Origin: Sphingomonas sp. QA11
GTDB taxonomy: Bacteria; Pseudomonadota; Alphaproteobacteria; Sphingomonadales; Sphingomonadaceae
DNA length: 64,000 bases
Direction of reading: 5' to 3'
Assembly (NCBI RefSeq): GCF_028473665.1
Contig: NZ_CP098774.1
Location: 2,666,001-2,730,000 of the forward strand
Below, one piece after another: positions 24,586-35,898 of the stretch (position 1 is the stretch's first letter; every line of letters begins with the position of its first letter). The notes below the pieces were generated by a model. That model had not been told where the DNA came from, did no database searches, and saw only the letters and a list, made by a program, of their open reading frames with translations. The position numbers were made by a program, and so were the translations under genes.

Positions 24586-26403
24586 TTATTTCTCGCGTCG
24601 CCGCTCGGCGATGTAACGGTCGACCTGCTCCTCGAGAACGTCGAGCGGCAGGGCCCCCTGGCTCAGTACCGCCTCGTGGAAATCGCGGATGTCGAAGCGT
24701 GAGCCAAGCACCGTCTCGGCGCGCTTGCGCAATTCGGCGATCCTGAGCTGGCCGACCATGTAGCTCGTCGCCTGTCCAGGCCAGTTGAAATAGCGGTCGA
24801 CCTCTCTGGCAATGTCGGTGTCGGAGACGGAACTGTTCGCGTGGAAATAGGCGATCGCCTGCTCGCGCGTCCAGCGCTTGGCATGGATGCCGGTGTCGAG
24901 CACCAGCCGGATCGCCCGCCACCCCTGCAGGGACAGCATGCCGAACCGCGAATAGGGGTCCTTGTAGACGCCCATCTCGTCCGCCAGCCGCTCCGAATAA
25001 AGGCCCCAGCCTTCCATATAGGCGCCGTAGCCGCCGAACTTGCGGAACTTCGGGATGCCGGCCAGTTCCTGCTGGCGCGCGATCTGGAAATGATGGCCGG
25101 GCGCGCCCTCATGGCTCGCGATCGCCGCGACCTGCACCTTCTGCGACTGGTTCATGTCGACCAGGTTGACGTAATAGATGCCTGGCCGCGATCCGTCGGC
25201 CGAGGGCTGGTTGTAGAAGGCGGTCGGCGCGGTCGCCTCGCGCCATTTCTCCACCGCGCGCACCTCGAGCGGCGCCTTGGGCAAGGTGCGGAAGAAGCGC
25301 GGCGCCACCACCATCACTGACGCGATCACCGCGCGGGCATCGCTCAGATAGTGCTCGCGGCCTGCATCGGTGTTCGGATATTTGAACTGCGGGTCAGTGC
25401 GGATATGGTCGAAGAACTGCTCGAGCGTGCCGTCGAAACCGACCTGCCGCTTGATCGCCTCCATCTCCTGCCTGATCGCGGCGACCTGGCGCAGGCCGAT
25501 CTCGTGGATCTGGTCGGCGGTCAGGCTGGTGCTGGTCGAGGCCTTGAGCCGATCGGCATAATAGGCCGCGCCGTTCGGCAGGCTCCACGCCCCGAAATTG
25601 CCCTTCGACTGCGGTTCGATCTCGTCGAGCGCAGCGATCAGCACGTCATAGCCATGGCGGAACGGCCCCGTCAGCGCGACGCGGGCATCGGCGAGCAGCC
25701 TCGCCTTGACCTCGGCCGGCGCGTTCAGGGCGGCGACCTTCTTGGAAAAGTCGGCCATCAGCGTCGAATCCGGGCCGGTGTCGAACGGCGCGCCGGTGAT
25801 GATCTTGCGGGCGTCATTTCGCGCCGGCGCGAAATTCACCTTGTTCGGCACGATGCCGGCGGCCGCCTGCTCGCGCATGGTCGCCACGACCTCGCCCATC
25901 ACCCGATCGGTATCGCGCAGCCGCGCGATATAGGCTTCGGCGTCCGGGACATTGTCGATCTTGTGGTTGTTGATCAGCAGGACCGGAATCTCGCCCGCCG
26001 GGCTGCCGTTGGTCGATACGGGAAAACGGAGGTTGCGGAACTGGAACTCCTCGCGGCCACGCGCTGCCTCATATTCGAACAGGCGATAGCTGACGCGCGC
26101 GCTCTCGCTAAGCTGGTCGGGGCGGAAACGGGCATGCATGTCCTTCAGCTGCCGCTCGGTCAGCGCCAGCTGTCGCACCGCCGCGGCGTCGGTATAGTCG
26201 TCAAGCCGGCCGTAGTCGGTCTTGAAGCCGAGCTGGGTCTGCCGTTCCGGGCTGAGCGCCACCTGCTCGTCGAACGCATGATCGAGGAACTCGAGCAGCG
26301 CCGCATCCTTGACCCCGGCTTTCGCGGCCGGCGCCGGCGCGGGAGCGGCGGCCTGGACGAGCGGCGTGGTCGAAAGCAGCAACAAGGCGAGAACGGTGCG
26401 CAT
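24586..26403 (-). CDS. DUF885 family protein, Sec-exported paralogue
   Basis: The 605-residue protein has a signal peptide (MRTVLALLLLSTTPLVQAAAP), an Ala/Pro linker and the DUF885 core with IASHEGAPGHHFQIARQQ (HExxxGH zinc-type site), GIYYVNLVDMN before it and MEGWGLYSERLADEMGVYKDP after it. It is clearly related to the protein at 14373-16181 but has a Sec rather than a Tat signal and a Gly for Val change in the motif. It probably acts as a periplasmic peptidase; the substrate is unknown. Confidence 0.85.
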   Translation of the reverse strand: MRTVLALLLLSTTPLVQAAAPAPAPAAKAGVKDAALLEFLDHAFDEQVALSPERQTQLGFKTDYGRLDDYTDAAAVRQLALTERQLKDMHARFRPDQLSESARVSYRLFEYEAARGREEFQFRNLRFPVSTNGSPAGEIPVLLINNHKIDNVPDAEAYIARLRDTDRVMGEVVATMREQAAAGIVPNKVNFAPARNDARKIITGAPFDTGPDSTLMADFSKKVAALNAPAEVKARLLADARVALTGPFRHGYDVLIAALDEIEPQSKGNFGAWSLPNGAAYYADRLKASTSTSLTADQIHEIGLRQVAAIRQEMEAIKRQVGFDGTLEQFFDHIRTDPQFKYPNTDAGREHYLSDARAVIASVMVVAPRFFRTLPKAPLEVRAVEKWREATAPTAFYNQPSADGSRPGIYYVNLVDMNQSQKVQVAAIASHEGAPGHHFQIARQQELAGIPKFRKFGGYGAYMEGWGLYSERLADEMGVYKDPYSRFGMLSLQGWRAIRLVLDTGIHAKRWTREQAIAYFHANSSVSDTDIAREVDRYFNWPGQATSYMVGQLRIAELRKRAETVLGSRFDIRDFHEAVLSQGALPLDVLEEQVDRYIAERRREK

Positions 26404-26765
26404 CTAAGTCTCCTGGAGAACGCGTGCTTGTCGCGCGCCGCCTCGCCCGATGCAATGGCCGCCCCGCTGAATGCAATTCGCATAGGGCAGTCATTCATCC
26501 GATCACCGTAAGGGATTTATTGAACAGGCCGCCCACTATTCCGCCGACCGTGTAGGGTCGCGCAAATCGACGGTCACCCAGGTCTGAGAAACGATATTCG
26601 CATCGCCCGAGCGGGTTGCCATAGCCCCTCCCTTTTGGGTCATCTCACGTAGCGGCAAGGCTATGTTGGGTTGAAGAACGGATCGCTATAGATCGGTGTG
26701 GCCCGGTCGCGGCAGGTCCGGTCACCCTGGAACCGGCGGCGAGCATCGGGAGAACCTAAGGTCGC
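26404..26765. other. Intergenic region upstream of DUF885 and AraC genes; one possible small ORF
   Basis: This region is divergent between two genes. On the minus strand a 28-codon frame (26622-26536, MATRSGDANIVSQTWVTVD...) has a strong GGGAGGGG ribosome site. It matches nothing I recognise and may be chance. No clear promoter or operator stands out. Confidence 0.35.
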
Positions 26766-27653
26766 ATGAACCCGGACACGTTCGCCACCTCAGTCACCCG
26801 GCGGTTCAGATCGCCAGGAATTCGCACGATTTTCGCACAAACGCCGAGCGACCCAATCGCGATCTCGCGGATCGTCACACCTGCTGTATTCACCGAGCGC
26901 CTGCCTGCCGAGGCGGCGTATTCGGTCCATGTACAAATGGGGCCGGTCAATACCGGTGAAATGTATATCGATGACCGGCCTGCCGGGCTCGAACCTCAAC
27001 ACCGCGGCTTCGTGAGATTGCTCGACATGCGCAGCGAGCCCTGGGCGCGGATCGACGACAATGCCGATTTCATTCGTTTCCAACTGAGCCAGCGTACACT
27101 CGACGATCTGGCTTATGAACGAGGCGAACGCCCCCTCTCGCTCTTGCGGCCGCGGCTCAACATCCAGGATGCAGTCCTGCACAATCTGTGCGCAGCCCTG
27201 CTTGCGCGGTTCGACACATACGGTGCATCGGATTCTCTGTTCATCGATCATGTCGGGCTCGCGTTCCATGCCCATGTCGTCGGCACCTATGCCGGCCGGG
27301 GGCAGGCTCTACGGCAGCGAGGCGGCCTCGCGCCATGGCAACTCCGGCGCGCCCGCGACCTCATGATGGCCGATTGGGGAAGGAGGCTGACGATCCGCGA
27401 TCTCGCCGAGGCGTGCGGATTGTCGGTCAGCTATTTCGCCAGGGCGTTTCGCGAAACGACGGGGATGCCGCCACACCAATGGCTGATGGACGAACGGTTG
27501 AAGCACGCGACCCGGTTGCTGCTCAATACAGACCTGTCGTTGACCGAGATCGCGCTCAGCTGCGGTTTCAGCGACCAGAGCCACATGACGCGGGTCTTCA
27601 GACAAAAGGAACAGCACACGCCGGCGGAATGGCGCCGGAGCAATGCGCGATGA
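26766..27653 (+). CDS. AraC-family transcriptional regulator (first copy)
   Basis: The 295-residue protein has a variable N-terminal sensing domain and a C-terminal double helix-turn-helix (LTIRDLAEACGLSVSYFARAFRETTGMPPHQWLMDERLKHA and LSLTEIALSCGFSDQSHMTRVFRQKEQHTPAEWRR). It precedes an alpha/beta hydrolase in the same direction. A second AraC protein with very similar DNA-binding helices is at 29546-30484, so both may read the same sites. A 22-base perfect palindrome begins 4 bases after the stop. Confidence 0.88.
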   Translation: MNPDTFATSVTRRFRSPGIRTIFAQTPSDPIAISRIVTPAVFTERLPAEAAYSVHVQMGPVNTGEMYIDDRPAGLEPQHRGFVRLLDMRSEPWARIDDNADFIRFQLSQRTLDDLAYERGERPLSLLRPRLNIQDAVLHNLCAALLARFDTYGASDSLFIDHVGLAFHAHVVGTYAGRGQALRQRGGLAPWQLRRARDLMMADWGRRLTIRDLAEACGLSVSYFARAFRETTGMPPHQWLMDERLKHATRLLLNTDLSLTEIALSCGFSDQSHMTRVFRQKEQHTPAEWRRSNAR

Positions 27654-27657
27654 GCCT

Positions 27658-27679
27658 TTTATGCAAATATTTGCATAAA
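27658..27679. promoter_or_regulatory. 22-base perfect palindrome downstream of araC copy 1
   Basis: TTTATGCAAAT followed directly by its reverse complement gives 11 perfectly paired arms with no spacer. With no loop and AT-rich arms it suits an operator better than a terminator. It lies about 157 bases upstream of the first alpha/beta hydrolase, so it may control that gene. Confidence 0.5.
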
Positions 27680-27835
27680 TTTGCGGTGAGTGGGCGGCTT
27701 GCCAACCGGTCGCTTCCATCGGATTCGCAAGACGAATATCCAAAAATGGACATGCTGGTACAGGATTTCGGGATGGCGCAATGCAAAGAAGGCGATGCCG
27801 GCGCTTCCCAATCTTCCTGACAAGGAATATCAACG

Positions 27836-28636
27836 ATGTCGAACGCGAAGAAGCATCTCCGGCGTATCGGACTTGCGGTTGCGCTGTTTTGTGCGACCGA
27901 ACTGCCCTTTCAGGCCATCGCACTTCCTGCCCGTCCGCAAGCCGCCAGGACGCAGGTCAAGAACATCATCCTCGTTCATGGTGCATGGGCCGACGGGTCG
28001 AGCTGGTCCCGGCTGATCCCGTTGCTGCTCGCCAAGGGCTACAACGTTACGGCGGTTCAATTGCCGCTTACCTCACTCGCCGACGATGCCGCCACGGTGA
28101 AGCGTGCTATCGCGCTGGCGGACGGCTCGGTGATTCTGGTTGGTCACTCCTATGGCGGCGCGGTCATTACCGAGGCCGGCAATGATCCCAAGGTCGTCGG
28201 CCTTGTCTATGTCGCGGCTTTTGCGCCCGACGCCGGTCAATCGGCCGGCTCTTTGAGTGCCTCTGCTCCGCCGCCACCGATGGGTAGCGAAGCCAGACCC
28301 GACGCGGAAGGTTTCCTCAAGCTGACGAGGACCGGCGTGTTTGACGACTTTGCGCAGGATGTAAGCCCGGCGCTGAAGGCGCAACTCTTCGCCGCTCAGG
28401 CACCGACCAACGTCAAGTCGCTCGGGGGCAACATCACCGTTGCCGCGTGGCGCACCAGACCGTCATGGTACGTCGTCGCAAGCAACGATCGAGCGATCCA
28501 GCCGAGCCTCGAAGCGGCGATGGCAAAAAAAATCAAGGCCACGACCACGACGATCGCCGCCAGCCACGTCGCGATGCTCTCGCATCCTGCGGAAGTCGCA
28601 GCGGTTGTGGAGAAAGCAGCCGCCGGCGCCAACTGA
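27836..28636 (+). CDS. Exported alpha/beta hydrolase (EstC-like)
   Basis: The 266-residue protein has an N-terminal signal (RIGLAVALFCATELPFQAIA), the oxyanion segment ILVHGAWADGSSW, nucleophile elbow GHSYGG (Ser), and a C-terminal His in ASHVAMLSHPAEV. The fold is the small pyrethroid-esterase/EstC-like group. It differs from the next gene mainly in carrying an export signal. Natural substrate is unknown; esters are likely. Confidence 0.85.
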   Translation: MSNAKKHLRRIGLAVALFCATELPFQAIALPARPQAARTQVKNIILVHGAWADGSSWSRLIPLLLAKGYNVTAVQLPLTSLADDAATVKRAIALADGSVILVGHSYGGAVITEAGNDPKVVGLVYVAAFAPDAGQSAGSLSASAPPPPMGSEARPDAEGFLKLTRTGVFDDFAQDVSPALKAQLFAAQAPTNVKSLGGNITVAAWRTRPSWYVVASNDRAIQPSLEAAMAKKIKATTTTIAASHVAMLSHPAEVAAVVEKAAAGAN

Positions 28637-28742
28637 CCTCCGCGAGGCCGGCCTGGCCGGCCTTTGCTCGTGCGCGATAAATCCGACACCCGGATCGAGG
28701 AACAGGGAGCGCGATCCGGGGTCGATCAGAAGGAAGTATCCA

Positions 28743-29420
28743 GTGACGAAAGCGAAAAGCGTAATTCTCGTCCACGGCGCGTGGGCGGACGGCTCCAGCT
28801 GGGCCAAAGTCATCCCGCTGCTTACCGCGCGGGGCGTCAAGGTGACGGCCATCCAGATGCCACTCACCGGTTTCGCTGACGACATCGCCTCGCTCCGCCG
28901 GGCGCTTGCCCTGTCCGAGGGGCCAGTTGTCCTTGCGGGACATTCCTATGGGGGCGCCGTGATCACCGAAGCGGGCACCGACGAAAAGGTCAGTGGCCTT
29001 GTGTATATTGCCGCGTTCGCGCCCGACGCCGGTGAGTCTGCGGGCTCGCTCGCCCAGACTGTTCCGCCGCCGCCGATGGCGGCCGAAGTGCAGCCCGACG
29101 AGAACGGGTTCCTCAAGATTTCCGAGAATGGCATCCGAACCGGGTTTGCACAGGACCTGACCCCGGCCGAGCAGGAGATCCTGTTCGCGGCGCAAGGACC
29201 GACCGCGATCGCGTCGCTAGCCGGGGCTGTCTCGATCCCGGCATGGAGGTCAAAGCCGGTTTGGTACATGGTGGCGAGCGAAGATCGCGCGATCCAGCCT
29301 GATCTCGAGCGGACCATGGCAAAGCGGATGCAGGCCACCGTTGTAGAAGTGCCGGCGAGCCACGTTGCAATGCTCGCCAATCCCGCGGCGACAGCCGAGT
29401 TGATTGCACAGGCGCTTTGA
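28743..29420 (+). CDS. Cytoplasmic alpha/beta hydrolase, paralogue of the preceding gene
   Basis: The 225-residue protein shares long blocks with the gene before it: ILVHGAWADGSSW, GHSYGGAVITEAG, AFAPDAG, PPPPM and PASHVAML. It begins directly with the first beta strand from a GTG start with AAGGAA upstream, so it lacks the export signal. A tandem duplication followed by gain or loss of the signal peptide is the simplest origin. Catalytic Ser and His are retained. Confidence 0.85.
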   Translation: MTKAKSVILVHGAWADGSSWAKVIPLLTARGVKVTAIQMPLTGFADDIASLRRALALSEGPVVLAGHSYGGAVITEAGTDEKVSGLVYIAAFAPDAGESAGSLAQTVPPPPMAAEVQPDENGFLKISENGIRTGFAQDLTPAEQEILFAAQGPTAIASLAGAVSIPAWRSKPVWYMVASEDRAIQPDLERTMAKRMQATVVEVPASHVAMLANPAATAELIAQAL

Positions 29421-29545
29421 ATGAGGGGATGCGGCCAGGCACGACCAGCGGACCCTTTTTCGGGTGATTGCCTCGGTGCCCGGTCGCGGCCCCGTCGATC
29501 GAGCCTGGCAGCGGAGAGCGGCCCGCCGCCAGGCAGCGGTATGTG

Positions 29546-30484
29546 ATGGAGGCCGCACGCGCCGATCTTGGCAACCTCAGCGCCTCGATCGCGCAGCGGT
29601 TCCGTACGCAACAGGCGACTACACTGTTCGCCCGCCTGACAGCCGATGAACCGATTTCCATTTCGCGCATCGTCTCGCCGCCCGTCCGTACCGATCCCCA
29701 GCAACCGTTTGACGGTTACACCATCCCGATATGCATGGCGCCGTTTGCGCGCGGCGAGATATGGATAGAGAACAGGCGTCACGACCTCCAGCCGATCCCC
29801 GCGGGAGGCATCTGCATCGTCAATCTCGAATCGAGCCCCTGGGGCGTTCATCACGATACGATGGACGTGGTCCGCTTCCAGATTCCGCGGCGGACGATCG
29901 ACGAACTCGCATATGATCGCGGCGAGAAGCCGATCGGGCGCATCAGAACGATTTTAGGAGAGCATGATCCCGTTTTCGAAGGCCTGAGCCGCGCGCTTGT
30001 CGCCAAGATCGCGCTATACGGCGCGCACGACCGGCTGTTCATCGACAATGTTGCCCTTGCCTTCCACGCCCATCTGGTCCGGACCTACGCACACGCCAGC
30101 GACGCCGAATATTTTCGAGGCGGCCTCGCACCCTGGCAGGTGCGGCGCGCCTGCGACCTGATGATGGCGAACCTTGCCGGGGAAGCGTGCGTCGCAGATC
30201 TGGCGGCGGCCTGCCAATTGTCGGTCAGCTACTTCTCGCGTGCCTTTCGCATGACGCTGGGCATCTCTCCGCACAAGTGGCTGATGAACCAGCGAGTGCG
30301 CTGCGCGCGCGATCTCCTTGCCGGCACCGAGATGACCCTTCCCCAGATAGCGCTTGCCTGCGGTTTTACCGACCAAAGCCACCTCACCCGTGTGTTCGTC
30401 CGCAAGGAGGGACACACGCCCGGCCGCTGGCGACGGATCAGACGAGGTGGAATATCAGCCGACTCCATCGGAGCGATCTTTTGA
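29546..30484 (+). CDS. AraC-family transcriptional regulator (second copy)
   Basis: The 312-residue protein has the same architecture as the regulator at 26766. Its DNA-binding helices are close (CQLSVSYFSRAFRMTLGISPHKWL and MTLPQIALACGFTDQSHLTRVF), while its sensing domain is more diverged. Order on the plus strand is araC, hydrolase, hydrolase, araC, as if a pair had duplicated and one unit rearranged. The start chosen (ATG 29546) has only a weak ribosome site; an upstream in-frame ATG at 29468 is possible. Confidence 0.85.
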   Translation: MEAARADLGNLSASIAQRFRTQQATTLFARLTADEPISISRIVSPPVRTDPQQPFDGYTIPICMAPFARGEIWIENRRHDLQPIPAGGICIVNLESSPWGVHHDTMDVVRFQIPRRTIDELAYDRGEKPIGRIRTILGEHDPVFEGLSRALVAKIALYGAHDRLFIDNVALAFHAHLVRTYAHASDAEYFRGGLAPWQVRRACDLMMANLAGEACVADLAAACQLSVSYFSRAFRMTLGISPHKWLMNQRVRCARDLLAGTEMTLPQIALACGFTDQSHLTRVFVRKEGHTPGRWRRIRRGGISADSIGAIF

Positions 30485-30688
30485 ACTGATCGCAGTGTGG
30501 CCGTCAGCAACGCGCGCCAGTTTCAGCCAGACAGACGCTGCGGAAGCTCTCCCGAAAGCAACCTTCGTTCATCGATTGGCCGCCGACAAAAATGGGTACT
30601 GCCTCTAGCCAACGCGGACTGCAGATTGTTGACGATCGTTTCACTCGAGCTTCCAATGTGAGATGTAGCCTGGAGGAGGATGTGAAAC

Positions 30689-31732
30689 ATGGCCGATTCG
30701 CAATTGTCCCTAGAACAAATTAGAGAATACTGGGCCAATCTAGCTCAATCGTTCGAGAATAGCATGCCTGGCTATATTTGCTTGTCGGCGAAAGCGGTAA
30801 GCGTCCCGCGAGGCTATGAGGTTATGTCGGATAAGAGCCTGGCCACAGCTCGGTCTGCATATGCCAAAAACCTTGAACCTAGCGAGACTCCGGTTCTATT
30901 GCACGAGTATATATCTTGGCTCGGCCTTGGCTCCATTAAGCAAGGTTACCTGATCACAGATAGAGCAATCTACAGTTTATACGAAGGCGTGACCCGCAAG
31001 TACGAATTTCATAAAATATCGGATATCACGATCTCGGACATGATCCTGTACATCAATGGAACGAAGTTCGCCTTCGTGGGCAGTTCGAGTGGTGTTGCGA
31101 TCGTCAAGGATTTTCTATCGCGCCTCGCTGGTTTAAATTCCAAGAATGTACAAACTTTTGCGATGGATCAGAGGGCGTCCGAGCACTGCGACATTGCAGG
31201 TATTAGAGCGGAGATCGGTCCAGATGAACCCATCCAGTCGATACTGAGGCGGCGAGATGATGTTTTAGAGGATGGCCACAAAGTTAGACATTATGAGTGC
31301 ATCCTCATTATGAGAGATACTCTAATTTCTACCAAGAAATTCACAGGAATTCTTGCTCAGGGGAGTAGCTTCAAGGTCCTTCCGAAGTCCAATTTCACAA
31401 AAATACGAATCATTAGCCGATACGAACATCCTCATATCCATTCCCACACGCCGCACGCGGTTTCGCACATGATCAAGGATGCATCCACCGGCAACATTTT
31501 AACAGCCGCTGCCTCTGTGGCGGCAGATATCAATCAACACTATAATCCGCCCGCTGGAAAACTGGTCTTCGATGTCTATGCGGAAACTCCCCGCGCGTTG
31601 GATGAAGGTGCAGGATATGCCGAACGTCACCGCGTGTTCTATGGTATAGATCCAAGTCGCGAGGAATATATCATCGATTTTCTCAATAGCCTTGGTCTTC
31701 CAGTCGAGAAGAGTGGCAAGTCACCATATTAG
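30689..31732 (+). CDS. Unknown protein with possible PH-like (YokE/bPH-type) domains
   Basis: I do not recognise this 347-residue protein. It is soluble, with no signal or membrane segment. Residues about 75-150 (GYLITDRAIYSLYEGVTRKYEFHKISDITI..ILYING) have the look of a bacterial PH-like strand/helix unit, and a second similar strand series lies at about 180-250 (ECILIMRDTLISTKKFTGILAQGSSFKV). The gene is visibly lower in GC than its neighbours and uses codons such as ATA, AGA and TTA freely, pointing to horizontal acquisition. GGAGGAGGATG precedes the ATG. It abuts an IS5 transposase remnant downstream. Confidence 0.7.
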   Translation: MADSQLSLEQIREYWANLAQSFENSMPGYICLSAKAVSVPRGYEVMSDKSLATARSAYAKNLEPSETPVLLHEYISWLGLGSIKQGYLITDRAIYSLYEGVTRKYEFHKISDITISDMILYINGTKFAFVGSSSGVAIVKDFLSRLAGLNSKNVQTFAMDQRASEHCDIAGIRAEIGPDEPIQSILRRRDDVLEDGHKVRHYECILIMRDTLISTKKFTGILAQGSSFKVLPKSNFTKIRIISRYEHPHIHSHTPHAVSHMIKDASTGNILTAAASVAADINQHYNPPAGKLVFDVYAETPRALDEGAGYAERHRVFYGIDPSREEYIIDFLNSLGLPVEKSGKSPY

Positions 31733-31740
31733 TGTGGCTT

Positions 31741-31845
31741 GTGAAGCACCCGATGAACGTCGACCCGCGGTTTGCCATGACTCTTGGGAAAGTATGGCCG
31801 CAGCCGCACCAGCTGCTCATCCGTTAGCTATTACAGGTCGCTCAT
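31741..31845 (-). pseudogene. IS5-family transposase N-terminal remnant
   Basis: The minus strand reads MSDL, then two stops (TAA TAG), then LTDEQLVRLRPYFPKSHGKPRVD and HRVL before similarity ends. This is the conserved start of the IS5-group transposase common in sphingomonads, where the next residues are normally SGIIFINRNG. The fragment is about 35 codons, broken by stops, and ends next to the unknown gene, so it marks an old insertion or recombination point. Confidence 0.75.
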
Positions 31846-32125
31846 CTCCAGTCTCTTCGTAGAGCCTGAATCGGATCGCGCCTCGAACAACAATGGGTCT
31901 CGACTCTAGCCGATGTGAGCATCCGCAGAGAGTCTCTGCGAATACTGAAGCTGACTGAACGAAGGGCAGCTTTCCGAAGTTCGCTCCCCGAAACCCGCAC
32001 GTCACTAAACGGCCCAATCCAAGCCAAAAACGGAAGCTCAACAAATGGCAGAAGTTGGGTGAGCCGGGAGAGGCATGAACGTCGCTCTACGAGCCCTTCC
32101 ACAGCGAAACACTGGGCAGCTTATG
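31846..32125. other. Intergenic region downstream of IS5 remnant
   Basis: No gene is seen. A 17-base near-perfect inverted repeat (CGCAGAGA-G-TCTCTGCG) lies at 31924-31940. A short motif TGAACGAAGG..GCTTTC at about 31964 is also present inverted at about 30560 on the other side of the unknown gene, a possible decayed repeat flank. Confidence 0.35.
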
Positions 32126-33556
32126 TCAGAACAGCGGTGCCGCCATCGTCAGGAGGTTGTCGACGAAGCGGCGTGGCAGCGACCGCTCCGCCAAGCAGTC
32201 GCGATCGATCTCAATTGATTCGGCGAGCCAGCGCTGCTGGTGCTCGCGTACCTCGGTCGCGAGGGTGGCGGATTCGAACAGCACATTGTTCTCGAAGTTG
32301 AGGTCGAGACTGCGGCGATCCATATTGGCCGAGCCGACAAGCGCCAGCACATCGTCGACGACCAGTGTCTTCGCATGCAACAGGCCGCCGCGAAACTCAT
32401 GGATATGGGCGCCTGCCCGGGCCAGAACGGGATAATAAGCGCGGCTGATGGCGCCGACGATGCGACTGTCGTTCCGCTGGGGGAAGATGATGGTCAGCCG
32501 CACACCGCGTCGCGCGGCGGCGATGATCGCGTTGAGCAGCGGTGGGTCGGGTGCGAAGTAAGGGGTCGTGATCACCGCTTGCTTGCGCGCGGCGGCTAGG
32601 ACGGCGACGAAGATGTTTGTCATCGTTGCATGAGGCGACAAGGGCCCGGTTCCGACCGCGATCGCTGGAAATCCGTTCGGGAGGGCTTCCGGGATATCCA
32701 TGGCCAGCGCTGCCCGCATGTCTTCACCGGTCTCCGCCATCCAGGCCGAGGCGAAGATCAGTTCGGCCTGCCGGGCGACGGGCCCTTGGTAGCGAACGAT
32801 GATGTCGACCCACGGCGCAAATTTGCGCTTCGGGAGAAAGGCCGGATCAGCGCAGTTCTGACTGCCGCACCAGGTTATCCGGCCATCGATCACGATAATT
32901 TTGCGATGGTTGCGCAGATCAATGCGGTGGCCAGCGAGGAAGCCCAGACCGAGCGGGGCCGGTAGCGACGCATACAGGCGAGCCCCCGCCTCACGCATCT
33001 TTTTCCACTGATGCGACCGGATCAACGCGCGCGAGCCGATGGCGTCGGCGACGATGCGGCATATGATTCCGCGCCTGGCCGCGCGGCAGACCGCGTCAAC
33101 GACCTTCGTGCCGTTGTGATCGCCCAGCCATATATAGAAGGACAGGTGGACGGTGTGCGTGGCGGCGTCGATATCCGCCACGATTGCGGTGATCGCCGCA
33201 TCGGCCCCGGATGCGACCTCCGCCATATTGCCGATCGACACTGACCATTGGCTCGCCGCTTCACAAGTGCGAAAGGCACTCTCGCTCGTAGGAGATAGCG
33301 TATTGCCCACCGCCTGCGGAGCGTAGGGCAGCAGTGCTTCATAAGCGTCGCGCGCCCGTCGGTGAAACGCGGCGGAAATCCACGGCTCACCGAACAGCAG
33401 GTACAGGATCGTACCGACACCCGGCAATGCGAGAAGGAGAAGAAGCCACGCCGCTCGCGCATAAGCGTCGCGTCCGTCCAGCAGGATCGCGCGGAAGATA
33501 ACGCCGAGGTGGACGGCAGCCAGCATCAGCCATATCGTCATGTTGAGGCCGCTCAT
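32126..33556 (-). CDS. cls: Cardiolipin synthase-like phospholipase D family enzyme
   Basis: The 476-residue protein has two N-terminal membrane segments (about 6-24 and 34-53) and two HKD motifs, HRKIIVIDG followed by SQN and HAKTLVVDD followed by GSANMDRRS, the layout of bacterial ClsA-type synthases. These join two phosphatidylglycerol molecules into cardiolipin at the inner membrane. No partner genes flank it. Other PLD-family phosphotransferases share this architecture, so the exact product is inferred. Confidence 0.85.
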   Translation of the reverse strand: MSGLNMTIWLMLAAVHLGVIFRAILLDGRDAYARAAWLLLLLALPGVGTILYLLFGEPWISAAFHRRARDAYEALLPYAPQAVGNTLSPTSESAFRTCEAASQWSVSIGNMAEVASGADAAITAIVADIDAATHTVHLSFYIWLGDHNGTKVVDAVCRAARRGIICRIVADAIGSRALIRSHQWKKMREAGARLYASLPAPLGLGFLAGHRIDLRNHRKIIVIDGRITWCGSQNCADPAFLPKRKFAPWVDIIVRYQGPVARQAELIFASAWMAETGEDMRAALAMDIPEALPNGFPAIAVGTGPLSPHATMTNIFVAVLAAARKQAVITTPYFAPDPPLLNAIIAAARRGVRLTIIFPQRNDSRIVGAISRAYYPVLARAGAHIHEFRGGLLHAKTLVVDDVLALVGSANMDRRSLDLNFENNVLFESATLATEVREHQQRWLAESIEIDRDCLAERSLPRRFVDNLLTMAAPLF

Positions 33557-34086
33557 GCGTCATCCTGATTTATTGGCGCCAGCCAAGGTAACCAGCGTAG
33601 CGATACGCACCGGAACACACACGTCATTCCGCTACGCGACAGATACCGCCCTCGGAAGGTCACCCGCACTATCGGCTCTCGATTCACACTTCCGCTCCGC
33701 CATGTCACGCAGCCGCCATGGACAATCCGGCCCCCTCAAGACCCGATCCCGGCACAATGTTGAATCAAGCAGGGGCGATTCCCATGCGGATTCGCGGCGC
33801 GCAGGGGAAAGTTTTGCGGAATAATAGCGCAGTTTTCCGCTGTTATGGCGTAACAGGGAAAACATATGTCAGGCCGTTGAAATCGCGCGGAAATAACCGG
33901 ACGAAAATCCAACATAACAGCGGAAGAAAAAACGAAAGCGGGAAAATCGGGACGGACGGCGGGTGGCGCCGCGGCAAAGCCGCGTCGTCGAACGACTCGG
34001 TCGAGGACAAGCTCGACCGGTCGCCGGCCGGCGACGACACCATGCGCGTCCAGCTCGGCGATTGCTGCGCAATCCCCTCCCTGGCC
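33557..34086. other. Non-coding stretch between cls and lepA holding a repeat copy
   Basis: No frame is convincing. It contains copy A of a dispersed repeat (next entry) and, near 33968-33983, a small hairpin GCGGC-AAA-GCCGC that could help end lepA transcription. Confidence 0.45.
33835..33932. repeat. Dispersed inverted-arm repeat, copy A
   Basis: A 13-base arm TTCCGCTGTTATG (33835-33847) recurs as its exact reverse complement at 33913-33925. The 27 bases 33906-33932 are identical to 58662-58688 in copy B. Inside, CTGTTA and TAACAG also pair. The arms and the shared block look like a small non-autonomous element or a structured RNA unit. Confidence 0.7.
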
Positions 34087-35898
<1,812 letters not shown>

